64,000 nt of DNA, taken from positions 744,001 through 808,000 of the forward strand of contig NZ_RCYU01000001.1 of assembly GCF_004166885.1 (NCBI RefSeq). Reading direction: 5' to 3'. Below, piece by piece: positions 9,070 to 17,211 of the stretch. The notes beneath the pieces are model-generated. The model ran no database searches. It had not been told where the DNA came from and saw only the letters and a program-made list of their open reading frames with translations. Position numbers and translations under genes: made by a program. Positions within the stretch are counted from its first letter, which is position 1. The number at the start of each line of letters is the position of its first letter. Source of the stretch: Streptococcus sp. bf_0095 (GTDB lineage: Bacteria; Bacillota; Bacilli; Lactobacillales; Streptococcaceae).

Positions 9070-9173
9070 GGTGTTTCCGGATCAGAAAACGATTTCTTCT
9101 AGAAGAAATTTTTTAGCGATTTCCAGATCAATCCTTCTTCATTTTCCTAATAGTCCATCCCCTTTTGACTGTC

Positions 9174-10646
9174 TTATTTCCGCTTAAAGGATCCCATGAT
9201 CAGTTTTGCCACTTCACGCGCAATGGTACGGAACAAGGAACTGATAAAGGAATCTTTGGCCTTTTCTAAACTAGATTTCCGCGGACGGCCCGGACTCCGT
9301 TTTTGACTGGCCTTCTCTTCTGCAACTCTTGCTTTATCTTCCTCTTCTCGCTCCTTTTCCTTCTCTTCTCTAGCAGATTTTTCAGTCAATTTTTCATAAG
9401 CTGATTCATTGTCTACTCGAACAGCATATTTTTGATGGAAAGGAGAGCTGGTAATCAAGGCCAACTGTTCACTCTCGTTTAACAAATCAAAGCTCGATTG
9501 TGGAGACAAAATATAGGAGCGTTCAACCACACTTGGTTGCCCCTTTTCATTTAGGAAGGAAACGAGAGCTTCCCCTGTTCCCAACTCCGTCAAGACAGTT
9601 TCCGTATCAAATTCTGGGTTTGGTCGGAAGCTTTGAGCAGCAACCTTGATGGCCTTCATTTCTTTTGGCGTATAGGCACGCAAGGCATGTTGGACACGAT
9701 TCCCAAGCTGAGCCAATACAGACTCAGGAAGATCTTGAGGATTCTGTGTAATAAAGTAGATCCCCACTCCTTTAGACCGGATAAGGCGAACGACTTGCTC
9801 AACTTTTTCCAGGAAGAGCTTGCTCGCATCATTAAACAAGAGGTGGGCTTCATCAAAGAAGAAGACAAATTTCGGTTTTTCTAGATCTCCAACTTCTGGT
9901 AAGGTCTCGAACAGACGAGACAACATCCAGATCAGGAAGGTTGAATAGAGCTTAGGGGAGTTGAAAAGACGAGTCGCTGATAGAATGTTGATGTATCCTC
10001 GTCCACTGCTGTCCAATTGCATAAAATCTTGAAGGTCCAAGGCTGGCTCTCCGAAGAATTGATCTGCCCCCTCTTGCTCTAGCACTAACAAGCTTCGTTG
10101 AATAGCTCCCACTGATTGTTTACTGATATTGCCATATTGAGCGGAATAGTCTGAAGCATGGTCATAGACTTCCTTCAAAAGACTCTGTAAATCCTTCAGA
10201 TCAATCAAAGGCCAATTTTTTTCTTTAGCTAATTTAAAGACGATGGCCAAAATCCCTGTTTGTGTTTCGTTGAGGTCCAACAAGCGCGCTAGCAAAAGAG
10301 AGCCCATTCCTTCAATCGTTGCACGGACCGGATGTCCTGCTTGACCAAAGACATCCCATAAGCGAACTGGAAAAGCTTGCGGTTCAAAAGGATCTGTAAT
10401 ACCAAGTAGTTTATAGCGTTCTTCCATCTTTGGCGTCCATTGTCCTGCTTTGGCAAGACCTGAAAGATCTCCCTTGATATCCGCTAGAAACACCGGAATC
10501 CCTTGCTGACTTAATTTTTCAGTTATGACTTTTAGGGTCACGGTTTTCCCTGTACCAGTAGCCCCTGCAATTAACCCGTGGCGGTTGAGCATTTTTAGAT
10601 AAAGTGGCGTATCCACTGCTCCTTTTGTAATCGTAATACTTATCAT
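9174..10646 (-). CDS. HerA-like ATPase, DUF853 family
   Basis: About 490 residues with a FtsK/HerA-type P-loop ATPase core: Walker A GATGTGKT near residue 28 and Walker B FVFFFDEAHLLF near residue 262. The C-terminal ~70 residues are a charged Glu/Lys/Arg coiled coil followed by an amphipathic tail. Members are widespread in bacteria as helicase-HerA-like proteins of unsettled role, probably DNA translocases. The start is placed at the second Met, 7 nt from GGGAG; the ATG six bases upstream is too close to that site. Neighbours (a beta-lactamase-fold protein and sodA) give no functional hint, and each has its own signals. Confidence 0.85.
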   Translation of the reverse strand: MISITITKGAVDTPLYLKMLNRHGLIAGATGTGKTVTLKVITEKLSQQGIPVFLADIKGDLSGLAKAGQWTPKMEERYKLLGITDPFEPQAFPVRLWDVFGQAGHPVRATIEGMGSLLLARLLDLNETQTGILAIVFKLAKEKNWPLIDLKDLQSLLKEVYDHASDYSAQYGNISKQSVGAIQRSLLVLEQEGADQFFGEPALDLQDFMQLDSSGRGYINILSATRLFNSPKLYSTFLIWMLSRLFETLPEVGDLEKPKFVFFFDEAHLLFNDASKLFLEKVEQVVRLIRSKGVGIYFITQNPQDLPESVLAQLGNRVQHALRAYTPKEMKAIKVAAQSFRPNPEFDTETVLTELGTGEALVSFLNEKGQPSVVERSYILSPQSSFDLLNESEQLALITSSPFHQKYAVRVDNESAYEKLTEKSAREEKEKEREEEDKARVAEEKASQKRSPGRPRKSSLEKAKDSFISSLFRTIAREVAKLIMGSFKRK

Positions 10647-10833
10647 TTTCATTCTCCCTTTTGTTGAGGTACAGTTTTTTTCAGAAAAAGTGACACGGCT
10701 TCTTTCTTATGTAGGAAGCCTTTCTCCTCACTTTCACATACTCTTCTAGTGTATCATTTTCAGGTATAAACGCAAGAAATATCCCTCCCAAAACAGGAGA
10801 ATCATTTTACTCTACTTTGAGTAATTCTAAAAA

Positions 10834-10879
10834 TAAAAAGCCTGAATCGAGGGGCTCCTTTAAGTGACCTCTTGATTCA
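10834..10879 (-). terminator. sodA terminator (bidirectional shape)
   Basis: TGAATC-g-AGG pairs with CCT-c-TtGATTCA around a ~17-nt loop; A/T tracts flank both sides, with TTTTTATTTTT on the minus strand. Confidence 0.6.
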
Positions 10880-10900
10880 AACTTTTTTTATTATGAAAGC

Positions 10901-11506
10901 TTATTTAGCTGCTGCATAAAGCTCGTCTACTTTGTTCCAGTTAATCACTGAGAAGAAAGCTTTGATGTAGTCAGGACGAACGTTGCGGTATTTCACATAG
11001 TAGGCATGTTCCCAAACGTCCAAGCCCAAGATTGGTTTCTTCCCTTCTGAGATTGGTGTGTCTTGGTTAGCTGTTGAAGTCACTTCAAGCTTCCCTTCTT
11101 TGTTCACAACCAACCATGCCCATCCAGAACCGAAACGAGTGGTTGCTGCTGCAGTGAAAGCTGCTTGGAATTCTTCGAATGAACCGAAGGCTTCATCGAT
11201 TGCTGCTGCAAGTTCTGCTGAAGGAGCTGTCTGTTCAGGAGTCATCAATTCCCAGAAAAGCGCGTGGTTCAAGTGTCCACCACCGTTGTTGATAAGCGCT
11301 TGGCGGATATCAGCTGGGATCGATTCTACATCTGCCAACAAAGCTTCAAGGTCTTCACCAATTTCAGGGTGTTTTTCAAGAGCTGCATTTGCATTGTTTA
11401 CGTAAGTTTGATGGTGTTTATCATGGTGCAAGTGCATTGTTTCAGCATCAATGTATGGTTCCAATGCATCGTATGCGTACGGAAGATCTGGTAAAATAAT
11501 TGCCAT
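10901..11506 (-). CDS. sodA: Superoxide dismutase [Mn/Fe]
   Basis: A 201-residue cytosolic superoxide dismutase. Metal ligands lie in the family contexts [21 protein letters not shown] and the signature [11 protein letters not shown] near the C-terminus. The chosen start ([17 protein letters not shown]) has an AGAGG ribosome site 9 nt upstream; a longer in-frame extension of 15 codons overlaps the promoter region and is rejected. The gene follows holA, with a 71-bp gap holding its own promoter. Confidence 0.97.
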   Translation of the reverse strand: MAIILPDLPYAYDALEPYIDAETMHLHHDKHHQTYVNNANAALEKHPEIGEDLEALLADVESIPADIRQALINNGGGHLNHALFWELMTPEQTAPSAELAAAIDEAFGSFEEFQAAFTAAATTRFGSGWAWLVVNKEGKLEVTSTANQDTPISEGKKPILGLDVWEHAYYVKYRNVRPDYIKAFFSVINWNKVDELYAAAK

Positions 11507-11539
11507 GGAAAATACCTCTATTTCTTTATGTATATAAAA

Positions 11540-11568
11540 ATGATAACGCAATCATCCAATTTATTCAA
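11540..11568 (-). promoter_or_regulatory. sodA promoter
   Basis: TTGAAT (11568-11563), 17-bp spacer, TATCAT (11545-11540) on the minus strand. Confidence 0.6.
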
Positions 11569-11577
11569 CTATTCTGC

Positions 11578-12615
11578 TTACACAGATGGGTTAGCTAGCT
11601 TTAGTACAGCCAAATCAAATAGATAATCTTTCTCATAAGTTCCCGATTTCATTTGGAAGTCGGTATCAATCAAAAGACAAATCGCCTGCTCCAAATAAGC
11701 TAGAGAAATCCCTCTACTATCTCTTAGGGCAAATTTGACTTGATAGGGATTTACTTTGCGACCGGTCAGCTCTGATAGGTCTGAAACGATTTGGGATTCT
11801 GTTCGTCCCTCTTGCTTCAACAGCTTGACCTGTGTGTAGATGCGGAACTGACTCAATAAAATGGCCAAAAGCTTGATTTCATCCTCTCCTTGCAGCCGAA
11901 GGTCCTTGACCAAACTGCGGGCGGGATCAATTTCTTTCTTTAGGATCATCTGGATCAGATCAAACAGATTATCCTGGAGTGTCTTTGGAATAGCCTCTTC
12001 TATATCTGAGATGGTAATGCTTGAAGCTCCCTTGTAGGTTTTAAGAAACTCCAAGTTTTTCTGAATCTCACTAAAATCAAAGCCAGATTTGATCAAAAGT
12101 TGGTCGAAGGCTTGTGAATCAATCGCTAGTCCCAAAGACTTGATCTCTTCCGTGAAATGGGCACGCAACTCCTGCTCTTTTAATTCAGTCGCTTCCAGCA
12201 ACTGGGCATCCCTTTTTAAGAGCTTGACAATTCTTCGTTTGCTATCCAGTTTTCCTTCCGCAATGACAATCAAGCGAGTCGTTTCTAAAGGTGCCGATAA
12301 GTATCCTTCAAAGGACTGCAATTCATCATCCGTCAGGTATCTTTTTTTTGCGGTCGTCACATCGACAAAATGATCCAAAATCACTATTTTTTCGTCCGCA
12401 AAAAATGGAAGGCTGACCAAGTCAAGCTCGACCTCTGCATAAGCTGTTTCCTTCATGTCAAAATAGGAATAGTTCAAATCAGATGAATCGTAGCCAACTT
12501 TCTTAAAAAGTTGCTCTTTCATCCACTCAAACTGACCGATGTCATCTCCTGATAGAACCAGGATTGGAGGAAGGTTCTCAGCACTGATTTTTTTAATTGT
12601 TTGTAAAGCCTGCAT
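11578..12615 (-). CDS. holA: DNA polymerase III subunit delta
   Basis: About 345 residues of the clamp-loader delta subunit, which opens the beta clamp; it has the N-terminal AAA+-like domain (LSGDDIGQFEWMKEQLF) and the C-terminal collar domain. It overlaps the end of the upstream DUF805 gene by 23 bp, so translation is probably coupled. The start is uncertain: MQALQTIKKI is chosen because homologues begin a few residues before the conserved ENLP stretch; MRYLQN 18 nt upstream is the alternative. Typical neighbour of comEC/sodA in streptococci. Confidence 0.9.
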   Translation of the reverse strand: MQALQTIKKISAENLPPILVLSGDDIGQFEWMKEQLFKKVGYDSSDLNYSYFDMKETAYAEVELDLVSLPFFADEKIVILDHFVDVTTAKKRYLTDDELQSFEGYLSAPLETTRLIVIAEGKLDSKRRIVKLLKRDAQLLEATELKEQELRAHFTEEIKSLGLAIDSQAFDQLLIKSGFDFSEIQKNLEFLKTYKGASSITISDIEEAIPKTLQDNLFDLIQMILKKEIDPARSLVKDLRLQGEDEIKLLAILLSQFRIYTQVKLLKQEGRTESQIVSDLSELTGRKVNPYQVKFALRDSRGISLAYLEQAICLLIDTDFQMKSGTYEKDYLFDLAVLKLANPSV

Positions 12616-13258
12616 GTTCTGAAGGTACCTCATTCCACTCTCTAAACTGATGCTGGATCTGTTCCGATTCCATTTTCTTTTCAAGAGGTGCTTTCTCTAG
12701 TGGAGTTGGTGGAGCCGAAACAATCTGGGGAATAGCTGAAAAACTGTTGGGATCCATCAAATAGGATGGCATACTTGGCGAAGAGACCACGGGACTCGTC
12801 GAAGCAAATCCTGAAGAAGCATTCTGGTCCGGTTGTGCAAGTCTAGCACTTGGAAGGACCAAGAGACAAGCCAAGCAGAGCAAGCCTGCAAGAGCTAAGA
12901 CTAAAAAAATGGAAATAGGAGATAAAAGGTAGAGCAAGATAGGACCTAGAAATAGGAAAATCAAAGACCAATGAAAACCTGCATCTCTCAATCGCCGAAC
13001 GACTACTGCTTGCTGGGGAACAAAAATAAGATAGAGATAAAGGAGAAAAAAGATGCTGAACCAAGCTGAAACGTCCATCCCGGTCAAGGGAATCACGTCT
13101 TCCTCTGATTTCGAATTTGAAAAGAGTAAGACCAATTGGTAAATCCAAAATGGACTGGTAAATAATAAATGCCAGGCTTGGCTAATCCAAAATTCTTTTC
13201 TATCTGATTTTCTTGAAAAATCAGCATATTGCATCCAAAACAACTGTAATGATTTCAT
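12593..13258 (-). CDS. DUF805 family membrane protein
   Basis: A 221-residue protein with four hydrophobic segments in the first ~135 residues (FWISQAWHLLFTSPFWIY, the segment near 67-85, and two near 99-132) and the DUF805 hallmark VVRRLRDAGFHWSL. The C-terminal ~85 residues are Ser/Pro-rich and probably cytoplasmic. The function of DUF805 proteins is unknown. It has a good promoter and an AGGTTACAAGT ribosome site and leads a two-gene unit with holA. Confidence 0.82.
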   Translation of the reverse strand: MKSLQLFWMQYADFSRKSDRKEFWISQAWHLLFTSPFWIYQLVLLFSNSKSEEDVIPLTGMDVSAWFSIFFLLYLYLIFVPQQAVVVRRLRDAGFHWSLIFLFLGPILLYLLSPISIFLVLALAGLLCLACLLVLPSARLAQPDQNASSGFASTSPVVSSPSMPSYLMDPNSFSAIPQIVSAPPTPLEKAPLEKKMESEQIQHQFREWNEVPSEHAGFTNN

Positions 13259-13284
13259 ACTTGTAACCTCATTTCCTTGACTTT

Positions 13285-13313
13285 ATCATAGCAATTTTCA
13301 AGCTAGAAATCAA
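13285..13313 (-). promoter_or_regulatory. Promoter of DUF805-holA unit
   Basis: TTGATT (13313-13308), 17 bp, TATGAT (13290-13285) on the minus strand. Confidence 0.65.
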
Positions 13314-13320
13314 ACAGCTC

Positions 13321-15561
13321 TTATCGAACGGTTTCAATCGTCCACTGATTCCACCCTCTAAAACGAATCGCTCCTTGCTGGTCTGTACGAAAAACAGTCA
13401 TTTTTAACTCTTTGAAGCGCTCCAAAGTTTCCTGATGAGGATGCTGGTAACGATTTTTTTCGCCCGCAGATATCAAGGCAATTTTTGCTTGGATTTTCTC
13501 TAAGAAGGCAGGGTGAGAAGATCCCTTAGAACCATGGTGGCCTGCTTTTAGGACATCCACGCGCAGTTGAGGATATCGGGCTAACAAGGCCTTTTCCCCT
13601 TCTTCTTCTAAATCTCCTGTAAAAAGGAAGGACCACCCATAAAAGCGACCATAAAGAACAATGGAATCGTTATTACTCCCATCTCCTACTTCTACCGGAT
13701 AGAGGACTTCTGCACGCCCATCAAAGATCGACAATTGATCACCAGCCTCCAACGTTTTTACCGGTAAGTTCAATCGTTTGAGCAGACGGACAAAAGAGCC
13801 TTTTTTTAAACTTCCCTTAGAAATATTTATTTCCTTTATCCTAACCTTAGTCGCAAGCACTTCCAAATCTCCCATGTGATCTGTGTCAGTATGCGTGAGA
13901 ATCATATGATCAATCTGGTCAAGCCCCCTGCTTTTGAGATAAGGGAGTAGGGTCCGTTCTGCATTGCTAGTAGACCTTCGCTTTTTCCATTCCTCCTTTT
14001 GGCCAAAGTCCACTTTTCCTCCTGTATCAATTAAGATAGTTTTCCCTCGCCAATCACGCAACAAAATACTATCACCTTGACCAATATCAATGATGGTAAT
14101 CTCATTTTCTAAAGGATGCTTCACGATGGCAAACACAGAGCATACTAAGAGTAAAAACAGGTATCGCCACTTCTTAACCTTTCGTATCTCATAGAGGCAA
14201 GCTAGCAAGCACAATAACAAGATGAAAAAATAGATGCTTGGCTGTCCAAAAACCAAGGATTGACTAGTGAAGCTCGCTAGATACTCCATACTTTTTTCCA
14301 TCCAGACGAAGAAAGGATTCCAGAAGGTCAAGGGATAAAGAAAAGAAAGGAGAAAGACGACACTCAGTCCTGGCAACAACAGAAGGTCAAATAAGAGAGA
14401 AAAAATAAAGGTTAGAGGAAGGGACCAGGGTTGGTATTCTCCAAAGAAAAAAATGAGAAAAGGAAGAACCCCTAGTGTTAACACTAGACTCTCCTTGATG
14501 ACTTTTCGGATTCCCTCCTTCTCCTCTTCGGAAGAGGTTAGAGTCAATATAAAGGCGTAGGCGCAGGATAAGAGACCTCCAGCAGTCAACAAGGAGGACG
14601 GTAAAAGAAGGAGTAATAAAAGGAGAGTGACTCCCATATTTTCCATTCCTTTGAGCCCAGCCTGGGCCAGGAGTTTCTGTAAGAGGCTTCGAACGACCGA
14701 AACCGAAAAGCCTGTCATTCCAGCATAAAGAAGCGAAAATGGATAGAGGAGGTAGGCAACCTTTTCCTGCTCCAGTCCCAATCGGAGAAAGAAGCGCCGA
14801 AAAGCATCTAGGAAGAAGGCAACCTGCATACCCGATAAAGCGAACAGATGGATAATCCCCAAGTTCGAATACAGCTGGCTCATTTCTTCAAACTCTACAT
14901 CTAAAAAACCAAAAAGCAAACCTGTCATGTAGTGACTCATGGGCTGGGGGAAATGCTGGTGAACCCATACAATGGCCTTTCGCCTCCAACTAGACAGCAG
15001 TCCTATGAAATCTCTAAGCTCAGCAGGTCTCTTTTCAAGGATGTGGCTGATTTTTAAAAGGTGATAAATCCCTTGTGTTTTCAGATAAGCCTGGTAATCA
15101 AAACCCATAAAATTACGCTGTTTTGTCGGGGTCTCTAACTCCCCTTTGATCCGTAATTCTAGCCCATGATCCAGGTGTTTAAAATAGGCTTGTTCTTCCT
15201 CTGACTGAAGCTGGTAGAAAACCTGAAAAGTACGGCTACCCGACTTGGCACGAAAGGATAAAGCATCTCCATTCACCTTGATGGTATCCGGTAAAAGCTG
15301 AATGACCCTTGGGACCCTATAATCGCTTGACTCTTGTTTTCCCTGTTCGATCCGGAAAGCAAAACAAAGGGCAAAGAGGGAAAGAAACCCTAGGAGGCAC
15401 AGAAATCGTTTGCCATCGTAGCGTCTCCTAAACAAGATGAAGAAGGCCAGAAGGAAGATCGAAGCGAGCCAGTGTCCCGTGTAGATCCAATAATAGAGAG
15501 CTAAAACCGGCAGGGTGAGATGAAATGGATGAATGTTGAGACTTCTAATCCACTGTAACAT
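13321..15561 (-). CDS. comEC: ComEC DNA-uptake channel
   Basis: A 746-residue polytopic protein that passes single-stranded DNA across the membrane during transformation. Order of parts: N-terminal TM pair and OB-like DUF4131 region (to ~190), the Competence domain with many TM segments (~200-480), and a C-terminal metallo-beta-lactamase-like domain with THTDTDHMGDL and AGHHGSKGSSH metal motifs, which is likely extracellular and may be the nuclease. Full length, no frameshift. It overlaps comEA by 17 bp, as in the conserved comEA-comEC late competence operon under the CIN box at 16250. Confidence 0.96.
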   Translation of the reverse strand: MLQWIRSLNIHPFHLTLPVLALYYWIYTGHWLASIFLLAFFILFRRRYDGKRFLCLLGFLSLFALCFAFRIEQGKQESSDYRVPRVIQLLPDTIKVNGDALSFRAKSGSRTFQVFYQLQSEEEQAYFKHLDHGLELRIKGELETPTKQRNFMGFDYQAYLKTQGIYHLLKISHILEKRPAELRDFIGLLSSWRRKAIVWVHQHFPQPMSHYMTGLLFGFLDVEFEEMSQLYSNLGIIHLFALSGMQVAFFLDAFRRFFLRLGLEQEKVAYLLYPFSLLYAGMTGFSVSVVRSLLQKLLAQAGLKGMENMGVTLLLLLLLLPSSLLTAGGLLSCAYAFILTLTSSEEEKEGIRKVIKESLVLTLGVLPFLIFFFGEYQPWSLPLTFIFSLLFDLLLLPGLSVVFLLSFLYPLTFWNPFFVWMEKSMEYLASFTSQSLVFGQPSIYFFILLLCLLACLYEIRKVKKWRYLFLLLVCSVFAIVKHPLENEITIIDIGQGDSILLRDWRGKTILIDTGGKVDFGQKEEWKKRRSTSNAERTLLPYLKSRGLDQIDHMILTHTDTDHMGDLEVLATKVRIKEINISKGSLKKGSFVRLLKRLNLPVKTLEAGDQLSIFDGRAEVLYPVEVGDGSNNDSIVLYGRFYGWSFLFTGDLEEEGEKALLARYPQLRVDVLKAGHHGSKGSSHPAFLEKIQAKIALISAGEKNRYQHPHQETLERFKELKMTVFRTDQQGAIRFRGWNQWTIETVR

Positions 15562-16228
15562 GCTCTTTTAACTTTTCTAGCGTCTTTTGGCCAATCCCAG
15601 AAACATTTTTCAATTCATCAACAGACTGAAATTTTCCTTTTTCCTCACGATAAGCAATGATATCTTGGGCTCGCTTTTGACCTATACCAGAAATCGTCTG
15701 TAGTTCCGCTTCTGTTGCCGTATTGAGATTGACCTTTCCATCTTTTGACTGCTTTTCACCACCGGTCGTCCCAGCAGATGCAGATGCGGACGCAACAGGC
15801 GCTACCTCCTCTCCATTCTTAGCAACATAGACGATGGACTCATCCTCCAATTTTTGCGCTAAGTTGACGGATTGGTTGTTGGCTTCGTCTGTCATCCCTC
15901 CTGCTTTTTGGACAGCATCATAGACCCGGCTCCCCACGGGAAGTTCGTAGACCCCTGCCTGTCTAACAGCACCCTTCACATCCACCATGATTTTCTCTTG
16001 AGAGGAGTCCGTCTTTTCCTCACTCCTCTGTTGAGAGCTAGAAGGGAGGCTTGTCTCTTCCTTAGGGGAAATCTCCTGATCCACCATTTCTAACTGAGAA
16101 ATGACAGTTTCCGGTCCTTGTGGGGGTTGCTTAGGCCAAAAGAGAAATATTCCTCCCATCACTAGCCCCACAGCAGCCAAACCTAAAAACAGTTTATATT
16201 CCTTGATCTTCTCAATCCACGTCTCCAT
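15545..16228 (-). CDS. comEA: ComEA DNA receptor
   Basis: A 227-residue membrane-anchored DNA-binding protein. One N-terminal TM (about residues 13-31), a low-complexity Ser/Glu linker, an SLBB-like domain (~80-140) and two C-terminal helix-hairpin-helix motifs (ISGIGQKRAQDII, VSGIGQKTLEKL) that bind DNA. The start METWIEKIKEY is preceded by AAAGGGG; the longer frame runs through the CIN box and is rejected. First gene of the competence operon. Confidence 0.96.
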   Translation of the reverse strand: METWIEKIKEYKLFLGLAAVGLVMGGIFLFWPKQPPQGPETVISQLEMVDQEISPKEETSLPSSSQQRSEEKTDSSQEKIMVDVKGAVRQAGVYELPVGSRVYDAVQKAGGMTDEANNQSVNLAQKLEDESIVYVAKNGEEVAPVASASASAGTTGGEKQSKDGKVNLNTATEAELQTISGIGQKRAQDIIAYREEKGKFQSVDELKNVSGIGQKTLEKLKEHVTVD

Positions 16229-16249
16229 AAATACCCCTTTTATTTTTAT

Positions 16250-16257
16250 TATTCGTA
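16250..16257 (-). promoter_or_regulatory. CIN box (ComX/SigX -10 element) of comEA-comEC
   Basis: TACGAATA, the exact consensus for the competence sigma factor, preceded by a T run and 21 nt before the comEA ATG. Confidence 0.9.
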
Positions 16258-16272
16258 AAAAATCGAAGAAAT

Positions 16273-16317
16273 AAAAAAAGAATGTCAAAAATCACATGAT
16301 TTTTGACATTCTTTTTA
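16273..16317 (-). terminator. Terminator of plsC
   Basis: Perfect stem GAATGTCAAAAATCA with a 2-nt spacer and its complement, flanked by A and T runs on both sides. It also insulates the com promoter. Confidence 0.85.
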
Positions 16318-16330
16318 TCTAGATTACTGC

Positions 16331-17074
16331 TTAGTCTTTCCGATGCTTGTCCGGATCCCAAACAAAACTAGCGATATAACTAAACAAGAGGGTCAGTAAA
16401 GCGACAACCAAGACAAATGGCAGCAGTAAAAACTTCAACAAACGGATGAAGATAAAAGGTTTTCGGTCGTTGCGGAGTGCCTGAGATTCCGCATCTAAGC
16501 GATCAAACTCAGCCTGGATACGTCTTGCAACTTCTTCCACTCCCTCATCATTCATTTTTGCAATATCAGAGATATCAATAGGGTGCCCAAAGTTCATGTC
16601 AACCCGTTCACAGGTCGCTAGTCCTTTCAAAGTCATTGGACCCGTATAAGTGACAGGCATAATACGTACCTTGGCCATCTTGGCAATCACAGCAACTCCA
16701 CCCTTAACATCCTGAGAATGGCGACTTCCACTTGGAAACATAATCAAGGAACGCTTGCTTTTTTTGAGCATATTCACTGGGTATTTAATCGCTGCTGCAC
16801 CTGGATTTTCACGGTCAATTGGGAAAGCCCCGCACATGCGAATCCACCATCCAAAAATCCGATTGGTAAAGAGTTCCTTCTTAGCCATAAAGATAAATTG
16901 CTTGGGTTTAGTCGCAAAGGCCATGTAGACCGGATCCCACCAAGTTCGATGAGGAGCTACGAGAATGTAATTTTCCTCTTGACTCGGAATCAGTTCCTTA
17001 TGATGGTAATGAGCATTTCCATTCAGAACCCATAAAATAAAGGTCACTAAGCCACGTAAATAGGTATAAAACAT
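16331..17074 (-). CDS. plsC: 1-acyl-sn-glycerol-3-phosphate acyltransferase
   Basis: A 247-residue acyltransferase that makes phosphatidic acid. The catalytic HX4D motif is H42-RTWW-D47, and FPSGSRH near residue 113 takes the place of the acceptor-binding FPEGTR motif. An N-terminal hydrophobic segment and a C-terminal TM (about 213-237) place it at the membrane. Upstream of comEA, as in other streptococci, and divergent from the P-type ATPase gene. Confidence 0.93.
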   Translation of the reverse strand: MFYTYLRGLVTFILWVLNGNAHYHHKELIPSQEENYILVAPHRTWWDPVYMAFATKPKQFIFMAKKELFTNRIFGWWIRMCGAFPIDRENPGAAAIKYPVNMLKKSKRSLIMFPSGSRHSQDVKGGVAVIAKMAKVRIMPVTYTGPMTLKGLATCERVDMNFGHPIDISDIAKMNDEGVEEVARRIQAEFDRLDAESQALRNDRKPFIFIRLLKFLLLPFVLVVALLTLLFSYIASFVWDPDKHRKD

Positions 17075-17106
17075 GCTTTCTCCTTTGATAATTCTCTTGT
17101 TTATCC

Positions 17107-17112
17107 ATTATA
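17107..17112 (-). promoter_or_regulatory. plsC promoter -10
   Basis: TATAAT on the minus strand, 32 bp upstream of the plsC ATG; the -35 is not clear. Confidence 0.5.
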
Positions 17113-17199
17113 CCGTATCCTTCTCTTCCCCGCAAATCTTTTCAAAAACTTGATGACTCAACAAACTGACTGCATCTAGTCTTTTTCTTAAAAAAATGA

Positions 17200-17205
17200 T
17201 ATGAT
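17200..17205 (+). promoter_or_regulatory. -10 box of the P-type ATPase gene (leaderless)
   Basis: TATGAT ends 6 nt before the ATG at 17212 and no Shine-Dalgarno sequence is present, so transcription should begin at or beside the start codon. Confidence 0.5.
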
Positions 17206-17211
17206 GTTTTT

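Noticed and set aside
9110..9140. Palindrome TTTCTTCTAGAAGAAA upstream of the serine hydrolase gene
   Set aside because: No matching regulator or T tract; may be chance in AT-rich sequence.
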